Below, piece by piece: positions 21,264-31,057 of a DNA stretch of 64,000 bases; positions within the stretch are counted from its first letter, which is position 1; each line of letters opens with the position of its first letter. The position numbers were made by a program, and so were the translations under genes. The stretch is from Aristolochia californica (Eukaryota; Streptophyta; Magnoliopsida; Piperales; Aristolochiaceae): positions 10,869,758 to 10,933,757 of the forward strand of contig JARWKL010000009.1 in assembly GCA_029961685.1 (NCBI GenBank). Reading direction: 5' to 3'. The notes under the pieces are model-generated. The model had not been told where the DNA came from, did no database searches, and worked only from the letters and a program-made list of their open reading frames with translations.

Positions 21264-22698
21264 CTGACAGTTATGGGTGGTTTCAAACCAAGCCGGCTCG
21301 AGCTCGGCTCCATTCTGGCACGGTTTAATTCAGTATACCTGGATCTTGAGCCGATTTTGAGATCCGGGATCGGTTCGTTTAAATTAACGAGCCGAGCTCG
21401 ACTGAATCAAGGTTTGGCTCGAAAACTCATGAGCCAGCTCGTTAATTTAACAAGCGGTGCGGGATTCGGGGGAGTCGGGACTAGGGAGCGAGTGGGAGAG
21501 AGGGGAGAGAGAGCAACGGGGGAAAATTCTTCCTCCCTCGTCACCGCTGAACCCCTCCCCCCTCCCATCCGTTGTTGTGGCCACCTTTGTCGCTGTCGAC
21601 AATTGCCTCACCGGCCGCCTTCTGCCTTTTCGTCACCACTGATTTTGTGGCCACCACTATATTTCTTCCCCCTAGTCTGCCTTCACATTTGTTTCCGTTG
21701 TCACCGCTTCAGTCGTCACAACCGTTATCACCGAAAAAAGTTCCTTGCCGACGCCGCTGGAAGCTTTTCCCTCCGCGTTGTTCCTCATCCATGGTGGAAA
21801 CTAGAGGACCTAAGTTAGAAGGAAAAAAATAATCCCCCCTAGCGAGAAGACAATTTCCTCATCAATAGACGCCGCCGGTACCCCCCCCCCCCCGGACACT
21901 CTCGATGTGGACCAGGCACACCTCCGCTTCTCTCGTGTCAGGTTACCCTCCGCCGCGAAAAATCTGACCCTATACACTACTTCCGTCGAGTACCATCGCA
22001 GCAAGCTTCCATTTTTTCCCCGCTTTCGGCCATCGAAACGGTGTGACTCCTCCGTCAAGATCGTCGCCATTGCACAAGTTACTGGTGGAGATTTCCGAAG
22101 AGAAAGTCCTTATAATAGATGGAATTTTGGTGGACGAGCCGCCTGGTGCCGCTCGTGCTCGGTCATCGGCGTCGGAAATAGGCTTTTTCTCTCTCACAAA
22201 CCCCAATTCTTACAAGACAAGGGTATGCCGCTCGTGGGAGGACTTGGGCCCGTGCACATGTGCGTCAAAATGCCTGGTGCTTACCTCTCGTTTCCGACGT
22301 CGTTCTGTACTGTTCACGCAAATATTTAATTGCTATTTCTATTGAATGTCGATTCTCACTTTGAAAACGGAAAAGAGCAGCTGCCATCAGTACGTCAGTT
22401 TCAAACGCCCTTGTTGAATTTCATATTTACTTGCCTTCTTGTTTCATTTTCAGTTCCTTTCTTTGCTTCTCTACGTAAGATGCTCTTTGATTTTAAGCAT
22501 TTTCAAATTTAATAATGAAAAGGCCTAATACTATCCAGGAAAGTAATTTTTCTGTGTGAGTGAGCTGCAATTTCTATTGGTTTATGTTATCTATCTCATA
22601 TGTTTCTAGAATGGATGAAGAGATTGTGGTTTTGTTTTTGATTTAATGTTGCAGGGAAAGCTGATATTTTCCTAGTTATGATTGGTTGATTCGACATA
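21264..22698 (+). other. GC-rich region and 5' leader upstream of the NT-C2 gene
   Basis: 21264-21460 is rich in GAGCTCGGCTC-type words and has an inverted repeat (about 21377-21402 against 21430-21456, TTAAATTAACGAGC and GCTCGTTAATTTAA). 21480-22330 is GC-rich with overlapping ORFs in several frames, typical of an unstable GC island; I recognise no domain. 22330-22698 is T-rich with a splice-acceptor-like TGCAG at 22650-22654, so it fits a 5'-UTR intron of the gene that follows. Promoter position not determined. Confidence 0.4.
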
Positions 22699-23820
22699 AT
22701 GTCCAGGATAGCTAACTTTAAAAAGGTAAAAGTAAAAGTGGTTTTTTGGCTACATTTCCATGCTACACAAGTAAGCCTTTTGTTAAATATGACCTTCTGT
22801 TAGAGCTAAGTTTATTTCCATTCCAGAATGTGGCTTTTTCATTGCTCTTGAAATGGCTATTTGGATAGATATCTCAGCATTTAGTTTTCATCTGGCATTG
22901 TTTCAAGTTTCTTGAGCTAGAGCTACCACTGATTTGTGGAGTGGAATTGACCTATCATTTGGTAGCTAGTTGTATTGCCCTAATAATGATCTGAAAGATT
23001 TTTTATTTTTTTATTCTTGTTGATACGGGAAAGACAACAAAAACAAAAACAACCAAAGCCAATGTGGGGAATGAGAACTGCAAATGGTCGGATCCTATCT
23101 ATGAGACTGCAATACTATTCCAAGATGCTAAAACTAAAATGTTTGAGGAGAAGCTCTACAACCTTGTGGTTGCAATGGTATCTGTCGTTCTTTTGAACTT
23201 CTCTCTCTCTCACTCACTTGGACCCTGTATCTCATCTCTTTCTTTTCTTATAGAAGCCTATTATTTTGTTATTGTGTTAAACTAATTTTGAGTTCTTTAT
23301 CTTCAGTAGACATTTAGAAGGGATATTCTTCTGTTTTGTCAAAGATCATCTCGTTCCAGCATACTTGGTGAGGCCACCATAAATCTGGCGGACTTGCAGA
23401 CGCATCAAAACCTTTATCTACTGCACTTCCTCTTCGGGGGGTGGCAATTCTTGTGTTGGATTAGTTTCCTTTGTGTGTTGTTGATGATGATCGTTTTTTC
23501 ATGCCTTGGTAACCAGCAACTTGCAAGTATCTTCTTCTTTTTCTTCCAAACTACTAACTGCACTCACAACTTCTTGAATTTTGGAAAGAAGAAAATCAGA
23601 CCTGTAGGTGATCTGAAAAGAAAAAAAAATTCTATCTTTTGCTACTAATTGGGCCTGCTTAGATTCAACTTCATTAAGTGAATACTTCAAACTCATGTGT
23701 TTTGTACTTCTCATAGTGTTTGCCTTGTGTCATGCAAAAGGTATAAAAAATGGTAATGTTGTGAATTTTATCTATATGGCAGGTTATAATCCAACTTCTC
23801 ACATCTAAAACTGGCTTCAG
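22699..23820 (+). pseudogene. NT-C2 / coiled-coil (myosin heavy chain-related) gene, N-terminal exons
   Basis: Exon 1 (22699-22770) starts MSRIANFKK and runs to WLHFHATQ before a GTAAGC donor; the KWKLEKT stretch usual after MSRI is missing. Exon 2 (about 23025-23177) has TTKANVGNENCKWSDPIYE, the classic NT-C2 segment, and ends before GTATCT. Exon 3 (about 23345-23465) has SSRSSILGEATINLAD, then loses one base at about 23395 so that ADASKP and ALPLRG continue in another frame. A short exon (23783-23820) reads QLLTSKTGF. NT-C2 is a C2-like membrane-binding module followed by coiled coils in plants. The missing segment before exon 2 and the frameshift argue for a pseudogene. The gene is interrupted downstream by the element at 24344. 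Confidence 0.75.
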
Positions 23821-24343
23821 CTGTTGCTTTAGTGATCCTACAAATTTGCATTGACTTCATTATTAACACTATAGTTTGAGACGTTGGATAAGGGTATTGA
23901 TTCATCTAAGTGAAGCATGTTTTCCCAGAGCTAAGTGATTTGATGTGGAGAGAAGTTTTGTTGCATCGATCTTTGGGGTTTTCCTATCATCTTCTTGTGG
24001 CTTCGTCTCGATTTTCTAGAAGTTTTGAGTTTTAATTATTTTTGAAATCGTTAGTTGGTCTAAATTTTCATTGGATTGTCATAGAGAGTTTGAACAACAA
24101 TGAGATGTCAGAGAGAGGAGATTTTAGATGCCCACTGGTCCAAGCGTTCATGATAAATCTGCCAAAAAAGTGTCATCTTTTGCAGAGGCGGCAAATGATC
24201 AAATTGACAAGGTTTAGAATTGTCATTTCTTGCTAGAGTTTAAACGTACATTAAACAAACAATGAGAAACATATTTAGGAACTTACTGGAAATGGAATGA
24301 ATTAAATTACTAACATGCATATATGCATATTGTTCATATACAT
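23821..24343 (+). other. Intron-like sequence before the gypsy-derived insertion
   Basis: AT-rich non-coding sequence between the last N-terminal exon piece and the LTR at 24344. Short ORFs without a recognisable domain. The expected exon continuing after TSKTGF is not found. Confidence 0.45.
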
Positions 24344-24714
24344 TGTTATGAACTCAATAGCAGGCCGAGTAATGCAAAGGCACAATGGTTGAGTCTTTTA
24401 TTATTAAGTTAATTATTTTTCTTTCTATTTACTTTTACTTCATTTTTATTTTAATTGATGAGTTAGTATGCCATAGGGGCATTATTGTAATTCTTTCTCT
24501 TGAACCCTTGTTAGCGTAAACCCTACTTAAGGGGTGAAAGGAATGAGAAAAGACAAGTCTGATTTTAGTATAACCAGGGTTTTGAGTTCTCCTAAAGGAG
24601 CTCAGGGGTGTGCGTTCACCTTAATGAACCTAGGGTTTTCAAGCTTCCTTTCGACTTGATTCTTCTCTTATCTTCTTCCCTATGAATCACTGTGTTAGAT
24701 CCGGGACAATAACA
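24344..24714 (+). repeat. 5' LTR of the gypsy-derived chimera
   Basis: TGTTATGAACTC to GACAATAACA, 371 bp, matching 28665-29038 and the partial LTR at 61221-61572. Confidence 0.85.
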
Positions 24715-24715
24715 A

Positions 24716-24730
24716 CTGGGTATTAGAGCA
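24716..24730 (+). promoter_or_regulatory. Primer-binding-like site of the chimera
   Basis: CTGGGTATTAGAGCA begins one base after the LTR and resembles the Met-tRNA complement TGGTATCAGAGC with an inserted G and a C-to-T change. Confidence 0.55.
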
Positions 24731-24737
24731 GGGTAAC

Positions 24738-25000
24738 ATGGGGTATTCCAGCATTGACGAGTTAAGAGATTTGGTTGTTAGAGTGCAGAATGTATGGGTA
24801 AAAAATGAGGTGAGGTTTGCTTATATCAGACAGCTGATGGAACAAATCCCAACTCTTTGACTCCAAATCGACAGACTTGAAAAGGAGGTACGAAGGGCAG
24901 CAATGTAGGCATAAGCTGAGGCATGAATGAAAAGAATCAACCAGCAACTCGATAGACTCAAAATAGAAATGTGTATAGCAGCAATGCCTGATGATATACG
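24738..25000 (+). pseudogene. Gag-like remnant of the chimera
   Basis: An ATG (24738) just after the primer site opens a charged helical stretch (SIDELRDLVVRVQN, then AYIRQLMEQIP) broken by a TGA near 24859. The same style continues as LQIDRLEKEVRRA. The position and coiled-coil character suit the start of a gypsy gag. No capsid domain is recognisable, so the call is inferential. Confidence 0.4.
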
Positions 25001-25269
25001 TCTGTCTTCCATTGAAAAGTCTCCATTCTAGAAGAAGACGGGGCAACCTTTGTCTCGGCAAATAATTTTGGCTGTTCCGAAGTCGATCGACCTCAAATTT
25101 CTTCGGAACAACCCGATTTGGGTTCGTAAGTTTTTGTCGAGCTCCTCTATACTCGGCAACCTAAACTGAAGCCCAGCCTCTAGAAATCCGAAATCAAGGA
25201 GACTGGAAATTTCCGAGCCTAGAGGCTCAATGATAAAGTTTGGCCAGATACCTCCTTCGTCAACATAGT

Positions 25270-25357
25270 GGCTGTTGTTCGCCATCGATAAAAATTTCCT
25301 AAGGTCATTCTTCTCGGCAACGACGGCACGGGGAAGATCTCGTTGACAAATCAACAG
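25270..25357 (+). pseudogene. Small-GTPase (Rab7-like) P-loop fragment
   Basis: The frame from 25301 reads KVILLGNDGTGKISLTNQ, close to the G1/P-loop region of plant Rab7 proteins (KVIILGDSGVGKTSLMNQ). The conserved Thr after GK is Ile here. The match is about 18 residues. A stop lies just upstream and the following sequence does not continue as a GTPase. A captured exon scrap; chance similarity cannot be excluded. Confidence 0.4.
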
Positions 25358-25551
25358 GTCGTGCTCGCAGATGCGAACAAGAAAGACCAAAAACCCAAAA
25401 TCTTTGATTTCACAGTGGAAATTGTTGCCTTGGCGGAAAAAGAGAATTCATGCAGTAAAATTAAACAATTGTCTCCCCTTATCTCAATTTGTTTCCCACA
25501 TGTTGTTCGTTACAATGGTAAACACTAGCCAGAAAATGGGCTACCAGAGAA

Positions 25552-25730
25552 ATGGCGTCACAGTGGATTCTGGTGTGCCGTCTCTGCCTTACTATCCTGG
25601 TTGTGGTCTTGTTTCTGTGTAGGCAGTGGCCAATCTTTGAAGGAACCTTCATTGAGAAGATCAACTACTTCATCACCGTTGGTGCTTACAACTAATTCTT
25701 GCGAACCTTCAGAGGTCGTTTGTGGAACAA
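25552..25730 (+). pseudogene. DHHC palmitoyltransferase (PAT17-like) N-terminal fragment
   Basis: The ATG at 25552 opens MASQWILVCRLCLT and continues through FLCRQWPIFEGTF and NYFITVGAYN, then TAA, then FLRTFRGRLW in the same frame. It matches my memory of the N-terminal membrane segment of plant DHHC-type S-acyltransferases of the PAT17 class, which have QWPIF..TF and GAYDYFLRF there. The DHHC domain itself is absent. The stop replaces the codon expected to be Asp or Tyr. Confidence 0.45.
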
Positions 25731-25764
25731 ATCCTTTGGTTCACATGTATTCAGCCTGAGAAGA

Positions 25765-25969
25765 TGTAGTGTCCGCTCGAACACTGTTCTATGAAATTAT
25801 TCCACCAGGTCTGGTTTCTTGGAATTATATGGTGTACCGTTATGCAAAGTGTGGGGCTATGGCGTCTACCAGGGAGCTATTCGACTTAATGCCGAAACAA
25901 GACGTTGTAGTTGGTGGACCGCCACCTAGCCTCTATATGTCATTAGTGGCCGTGGGGATGAAACCATAA
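25765..25969 (+). pseudogene. PPR protein fragment 1
   Basis: VSWNYMVYRYAKCGAMASTRELFDLMPKQDVV is a standard plant PLS-class PPR motif (VSWN...Y.KCG....AR.LFD.MP..DVV). It ends where the sequence switches to an unrelated glycine/proline stretch. Captured fragment without start or targeting peptide. Confidence 0.65.
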
Positions 25970-26122
25970 AATCAAAGAGCCCATAAAATCAATGGCGCAC
26001 CTGTATCTTCTTCCCTAAAAATGCCTGGAACACAGTGCATATACAGGAAAACTTTTGGGTGTTTCCATAATTAGAGAGACAGTGAATTTATGGCTGGTCA
26101 GCTTTGAGCATTCGGATATGTA

Positions 26123-26785
26123 ATGCGTGATAATCCAGAGGAGGCAGATCCTTGGTTCACTAATACGTGTACTGTGAAATCTCCTAGTCCATCAGCCAAG
26201 GAAACTTTAAATTCAAAATGCAAAAAGGATGGTATGTCCCTTGTAGTGGCTGGATGTGTGTCTCAAGGAAGTAGATACTTGAAGGAGCTTGGAGGGATTA
26301 GTATAACTGAAGTGCATACACTGTTCTGGAAAGCTCTTGGTGCTTGCCAGATATATGTTGAAATGCTAAGAGGTATTAAGACAGGAGCTGGGAGCATGGT
26401 TGAAATCATGCAAATTGATAGGGGAGGTGCTGCGGCAATTTTGCACTCTATATCAATAGGAAGGCTTCCACTTGCCGAGGCAATGAATGCCAATTTATCA
26501 GCTGCTGCTACAGCAATTCGCCAGAGAGCAGTAATTGGTCTTCGTGAGTCATCTCAGAAGAATTATAGCGACGTTGTTGCTGTCAAATCAGACCTAAACT
26601 ATATTGGTCAGCGGATAGAGAAAATACTTCAACTGAAGAATTATATTGTTGTTAGTGAGCACATAATCAGGTATAGAATCTTTGTTAAAAAATTTATTGA
26701 GTCACCCGACGTGATAAAAATGTGTGTTCGGAAGTGTGACCCAAATATGGCAATAAGCCTCATGAATGTGAATGGCCACCATTAG
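26123..26785 (+). pseudogene. Chimeric ORF: tRNA methylthiotransferase fragment fused to unknown sequence
   Basis: 220 codons. Residues 1-61 (DNPEEADPWFTNTCTVKS, then LVVAGCVSQGSR and LKELGGISI) resemble the N-terminal UPF0004 domain of CDKAL1-type threonylcarbamoyladenosine tRNA methylthiotransferases, including two of the conserved cluster-binding cysteines (NTCTVKSPS and AGCV). The frame then continues into HTLFWKALGACQIY, which looks PPR-like, and an alanine-rich helical stretch that I do not recognise (AEAMNANLSAAATAIRQRA). The radical-SAM domain is missing. An uninterrupted 220-codon frame across joined fragments is unusual, but there is no evidence of function. Confidence 0.55.
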
Positions 26786-26794
26786 ACCTATACA

Positions 26795-27499
26795 ATGCAT
26801 ATCTACAAGCGAAAGAAAATATTACATGTCCTTGCTGATCAGGTGACATATACCATACTCCTAAATGTCTATTGTCTGGCTGGGAGTGTAGAGAGGGCAC
26901 AAGATATTTACGAGAAAGTAAGACATATGGCATCAGTTGGGGCTTGCAGATTACATCTCACCACCTACAACACAATTATAAAGGTTTTTGTAGATGCCAA
27001 AATGTGGCAATTGGCATGGAAAATAACAAAAGAGATGGTCTCAAATGGTGTTAGTCCTAATGTTGTCACCTGGTCATCATTGATTAGTGCCTTTGCTAAA
27101 GCAGATCTAATGGAGCGTGCAATTCACACATTTGATGAAATGCTCCTCTTTGGCTATGAACCTTCATTGAAGCGGCAACTTCTAATCTCCACCATTTTTA
27201 TGACTGTTTGGATTGCAATTGTCAGCTACATTGCTCTGCCATCCAACTTCACCCTCTATGACTTTGGAGTTGCGAAACCAGTTAAGAATTGGCACTTCTT
27301 CTGTGTTGCTATTGAATTGTGGGTTGGACTCATTATTGGATACACAATGGAGTATTACACTAGCAATGCTTGCAGTCCTGTGCAGGATGTTGTTGCTTCT
27401 TGCAGAACAGGGGCAACAAAAAATATGATTTGTGGCCTCATACTGGGTTACAAGTTTTTCATAATTCTACTTAGGTTTCTGTCTTGCTGCCATATATAG
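26795..27499 (+). CDS. Chimeric ORF: PPR repeats fused in frame to H+-pyrophosphatase segment
   Basis: 234 codons. Residues 15-123 are PPR repeats ([47 protein letters not shown]). At GYEPS the frame passes directly into a vacuolar H+-translocating pyrophosphatase segment with two membrane helices: [17 protein letters not shown], then [20 protein letters not shown] and SCRTGA. EYYTSN..SPVQDV is diagnostic of plant VPP/AVP proteins. The pump's substrate-binding loops are not included. Related sequence at 59441-60052 keeps the same junction. Expression is unknown; it may be only a fossil. Confidence 0.65.
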   Translation: MHIYKRKKILHVLADQVTYTILLNVYCLAGSVERAQDIYEKVRHMASVGACRLHLTTYNTIIKVFVDAKMWQLAWKITKEMVSNGVSPNVVTWSSLISAFAKADLMERAIHTFDEMLLFGYEPSLKRQLLISTIFMTVWIAIVSYIALPSNFTLYDFGVAKPVKNWHFFCVAIELWVGLIIGYTMEYYTSNACSPVQDVVASCRTGATKNMICGLILGYKFFIILLRFLSCCHI

Positions 27500-27990
27500 A
27501 CTTTTTGTGGCAGTTTTGGGAATGTTTAGCACAATTACAACCAGGCTTGCGCTTGACACCTATGGACTCAGGGGGAGGAAGATCATGTAGCTTGCGTGGT
27601 TGACCTACTTGGCCACAGTGGGTACCCTGCAGCAGCAACCAAAGTGATAGAGGATTACACTGGCCAGACTGGGTGCTGTCCCAGCATATCATCCACGGTT
27701 TTTACTGTTGCCTACAAACCAGTGATGCACATACCATCAATTCTAGATCAATTTACTGTAGTGGGTTTACTCACAGCTAGCGCGAATCTGGGTGCATTAC
27801 ATCAAGGGAAACTCTTGTAGGCTTACATCAAGAGAGATTTTAACTGCCCCCATTCACACTATACAGAAGCTGAGGTTCTCATTGAAATTTGTGCACGGCT
27901 ATTGGTGGCTTACTTGCATGAATATGCATGTGAGGCTTATGTTGCTGCTCTCTATTATGGGATAAACAATACAGGAAGTGGAAAATAGAT
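27500..27990 (+). pseudogene. Further fragments: H+-pyrophosphatase, PPR, unknown
   Basis: 27508-27570 continues the pyrophosphatase in a shifted frame (LGMFSTI, LALDTYG). 27571-27690 has HVACVVDLLGHSGY, a PPR-style segment. 27716-27840 reads DQFTVVGLLTASANLGALHQGK, another PPR piece ending in a stop. 27840-27988 reads EICARLLVAYLHEYACEAY, not recognised. Stops and frame changes separate them. Confidence 0.55.
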
Positions 27991-28260
27991 GCAAATGTTT
28001 TCAGGCCAACTATTTTAAGTGCCAATTGAACCTGATCTGGGTCCAAGCCTTGGAGTTGCTCGTGTCCCAGGAATTGGACTTATTTACACAGAATTAGTCA
28101 GAGCCTTAACCAGTACTATTGCGGCTGCGTGTGGATTTCACAAGGATATGTAGAGTGATCCAAGGACAGTAGTTTATGCCAAAAAAAAGAGATGTTACAT
28201 TGACAGAAATTGGGCAGACAACAAGTCAATACATTTTAGTTCCCTATTTTGTTAACTTTT
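27990..28260 (+). pseudogene. KUP/HAK potassium transporter fragment
   Basis: LGPSLGVARVPGIGLIYTEL matches the conserved late region of plant KUP/HAK/KT transporters (LGPSLG.VRVPGIGL.YTEL). The characteristic SGVPHIFSHF that should follow is replaced by unrelated sequence. A stop lies after HKDM. Also at about 60545-60800. Confidence 0.55.
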
Positions 28261-28429
28261 CGCATTAGTGGGTTCATTCTCACATGGGTTTCCGAAGATT
28301 ATGGTGGAACATCTTGTTGGCCAGTCATGGTCTTGCCAAATTGGAGCAGGTGATAGTTTAGACTATTGTTTGGTTGCTTGACCATGTGGTGGGTTGCTGC
28401 AGCGAGTAATGCTGGAAGTGTTGGATTCT

Positions 28430-28663
28430 CACCCAAAAAAACAATTTTCTGGAGGAACATTCTGTCAACGGGGGAAACTAGTGGTGGATTTTGGATACCG
28501 CAATCTCTCCGTTCGAGGTGTTACATTGGAGCGCTTACACGGCTTGTGTCGCCCAATGGGTTGACACAGATGCCACAAATGTTACATGGGAAGATGTGGA
28601 GACGTTTCGGCACGCATACCCTACCTTCAAGCTTGAGGAAGCTCTTTCTCTACGGGGGGAGTG
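28430..28663 (+). pseudogene. Ty3/gypsy pol C-terminus of the chimera
   Basis: A frame ending in TGA at 28661-28663 reads ATNVTWEDVETFRHAYPTF and LEEALSLRGE, the chromodomain-like tail (ATWED...L...FP...LED) that closes many plant gypsy polyproteins. The purine tract and 3' LTR follow within a few bases. Stops occur upstream (GGN*WW). This identifies the parent element as gypsy-class. Confidence 0.65.
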
Positions 28664-28664
28664 A

Positions 28665-29038
28665 TGGTATGAACTCAATAGCAGGCCGAGTCAGGCAGAG
28701 GCGTAGTGGCTGAGTCATCTAGTATTAAGTTAATTGTTTTTCTTTCTATTTACTTTTACTTCATTTTTATTTCAATAGATGAGTTAGTATGCCGTAGGGG
28801 TATTATTGTAATTCTTTATCTTGAACCCTTGTTAGCATAAACCCTACTTAAGGGGTGAAAGGAATTAGAAAAGGCAAGCCTGATTTTAGTGTAAATAGGG
28901 TTTTGAGTTCTCCTAAACGAACTTAGGGGTGTGCGTTCTCCTTGACGAACCTAGGGTTTCAAAGCTTCCCTTTGGCTTGATTCTTCTCTTATCATCTTCT
29001 TCCCTACGAATCACTGTGTTAGATCCGGGACCGCAACA
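28665..29038 (+). repeat. 3' LTR of the gypsy-derived chimera
   Basis: TGGTATGAACTC to GACCGCAACA, 374 bp; pairs with 24344-24714. Confidence 0.85.
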
Positions 29039-29073
29039 TACACACACACGAGCACCCATGCACACCACCGCCC

Positions 29074-29104
<31 letters not shown>

Positions 29105-29116
29105 ACACACACATAT
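29039..29116. repeat. Compound microsatellite (CA)n/(C)n/(CA)n/(TA)n
   Basis: A run of C of about 18 is flanked by CA dinucleotides directly at the right border of the gypsy-derived element. ORFs of Cys-Val or Thr-His repeats here are artefacts. Confidence 0.9.
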
Positions 29117-29284
29117 ATACACTTTAGTTGATGATTTAAATAATTAAATTCTATTTTACAGTAAATTAAAGGTATAATTGATGTGACTGAAATTTAACCA
29201 ACTTATTTGGAAAGATTCTATAAGATTTTCATTTGAACCTTTTATTTCTGGCAATATACGAATTTATGTTTGTTTGTTTTTTAG
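29117..29284 (+). other. Intron remnant right of the gypsy-derived element
   Basis: AT-rich non-coding sequence ending in a pyrimidine tract and TTAG at 29281-29284, an acceptor for the next exon. Confidence 0.45.
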
Positions 29285-29430
29285 ACCATGAGAAGGTAGA
29301 ATTCATTGAGATATCACCTGACAATAAGTGTTCCTCGAGGATCCCTAGCTACAACAATTCCATTAGCCATCTAGAAACATGCGACCATGATATAGCCAAG
29401 GATTTGCAAATGTCCCATTTAATTGAGTAA
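29285..29430 (+). pseudogene. NT-C2 gene, probable middle exon
   Basis: After the acceptor the frame reads HEKVEFIEISPDNKCSS, then SSRIPSYNNSISH and ends at TAA 29428-29430. The serine-rich style fits the linker between NT-C2 and the coiled coils in this family, and the orientation and position between the N-terminal exons and 30118 support this. I cannot match it residue by residue. Confidence 0.45.
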
Positions 29431-30117
29431 ATGTTTACTGTAACTTTTGGAAGTGTATGTATTATCTATTACTGACTTGCACAATAAATTTTTTTTATTG
29501 AAACGTATCTGCTGTGTGCATGAAGTTTCGTAAAGATTTACTGTAAAATTTAGGAAAACTTAAAAAGATTTTAAAAATTTTGGAAAAATATTACTTTGTT
29601 TTGCAAATGAATATTCCTGAAAATATGTTGCCTACATGGAGAAAGATTTCAGGTAGCCATGGATGTCTTCTTGCTTGCTGCCTTTTCATAGTTTCAACGG
29701 GACGCCTGACCCTTCTGATTTACTTGCTCTATTCTTACAGAAAATAAAAGTTGAATAATACTTCATTATGTTGCTATATCCTGATGTTTGTCATTGTGGT
29801 TTCTATTAAGGTTGCATGTTGCATGTGTGTGAATTTATATCTTTCTCTATTATCAAGTACTCTGCTACTTGCATGGTCATTTCTTATTTTTCATTACTAT
29901 GACACAGTTAACATTGTCTTTGAAACTGGTTTATAAAATTCACTTTCAGGTCAATGTTTTGATCCATCTAATAGGCTACTGGTGAAAATTCCATTGAAAT
30001 GACACACTAAATTCTTCAGGTCTTACTGTTGGTTTTTGAAATTTTATTTCACTTCATTTTTTTCATATTTAATCTTTTTTGGGATGGTGTTTCATGCTTA
30101 GTTCACTTTTAAAGTAG
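29431..30117 (+). other. Intron sequence of the NT-C2 gene, copy B
   Basis: T-rich; from 29587 onward it is the duplicate of 1-532. Ends in AG at 30116-30117. Confidence 0.55.
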
Positions 30118-30719
30118 GTAAATTCAATAGTAAGATTCAAATCAGACTCTACGGAGCTGATTAAATGCTTATTATCCTCAAATGTTGATGGTGCATTGAC
30201 CCATCCAGAGGACATTCTAAAGTCTAGATTGCATCGTCAAAAGTTAGATGTAGTTGAACCAAAAGACAAACTTTGGAATGAAGAGCCTGTTAAAAAGCTA
30301 ATCGGTAGATCATTCCCATCACATGAAGAACTCTTGGTGGAGCAGAAAGCTGAACATTCTGTGGTGTATGTACAAAATGTACATTTTGGGAGTGTCTTCA
30401 GATATTTTAGAAGGGGCTTTGGATGAAATCAATGGTAAGATTAAACTTCTGAAACAAAAGATATAGATAGCCTTGAGCAGCAGTTAAAGCATGAAGACGA
30501 TTCTAGAGGATTTTTGATTCTTAAACTTCAATCTGCGTTGCATGAGATTGAGGTATTGAGGGACTCTGAAGTTGAGTGCATATCTAGATGCAATGATTTG
30601 AAGTCATTAAATCATGTTCTGGAAGCAAAATTACAGAGTACCACAGCTGAGAACTCTCTCCTCACTCATAAACTTGCTGAATGTGAAGAAGTTATCTCAG
30701 AACGCAGAAGTTACGAATT
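30118..30719 (+). pseudogene. NT-C2 / coiled-coil gene, 3' exons, copy B
   Basis: Counterpart of 533-1133 with the same VNSIVRFKSDS start. The same frame change near 30400 separates it from ILEGALDEINGKIKLL, followed by a coiled coil (DSLEQQLKHEDDSRG, then ISRCNDLK). The LEQQLK segment is readable here but broken in copy A, so B is the better-preserved copy. The right edge is the donor GTAAGT at 30720. Nothing recognisable of the gene follows before the inserted LTR element at 31058. Confidence 0.6.
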
Positions 30720-31057
30720 GTAAGTGCAGGGGAAAGTGAAAGTACTTTACCTAGTGAAAGTGACAGTTAATTACTTGTTTGTGGTAGTGTGCGCAATGAA
30801 AAATGCAATATAAAGTACTTGTTTGTGTTAGTGTGCACTATGTAAAGTGGAGTGTATAGTACTTGTTTGTGTTGGTATGCACAATGGAAAGTGCGGTGTA
30901 AAGTATAAAGAGATTATTTATTAATAAAATATTTTTATATATTTGACTTTTAGATAATTAAATTAATATTAGTTAATTAATTAAATATAATAATTAAACA
31001 AATGCTTACTTTTATACTATTAAAATTTTAATCAAGGAAGGCCCACTTATCCAAATG
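30720..31057. repeat. AT-rich MITE-like stretch, copy B
   Basis: Duplicate of 1134-1471 with the same subrepeats of about 45 bp (GTGTTAGTGTGC words). Confidence 0.5.

Larger units (their letters stand above)
24344..29038 (+). mobile_element. Gypsy-derived LTR element carrying captured host gene fragments
   Basis: 5' LTR 24344-24714 and 3' LTR 28665-29038 are clearly paired (start ATGAACTCAATAGCAGGCC; end GTTAGATCCGGGAC then AACA). A primer-binding-like TGGGTATTAGAGC follows the first and the purine tract GGGGGGAG precedes the second. Flanks TACAT (24339-24343) and TACAC (29039-29043) match at 4 of 5 positions. The interior begins with a gag-like remnant and ends with a gypsy pol C-terminus; between them lie short pieces of at least five unrelated plant genes. 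The 3' part is found again at 59419-61572. Confidence 0.8.

Noticed and set aside
21273..22345. Overlapping ORFs of 80-180 codons in the GC-rich region
   Set aside because: All frames on both strands are open because of composition. None matches a family I know and the region reads best as leader of the NT-C2 gene.
25028..25390. 120-codon minus-strand ORF
   Set aside because: The + strand carries the P-loop-like fragment; the minus translation has no recognisable domain. I kept the + strand reading, with low confidence.
28913..29147. ORFs with Cys-Val and Thr-His/Pro repeats
   Set aside because: Translation of a CA/C microsatellite on both strands.
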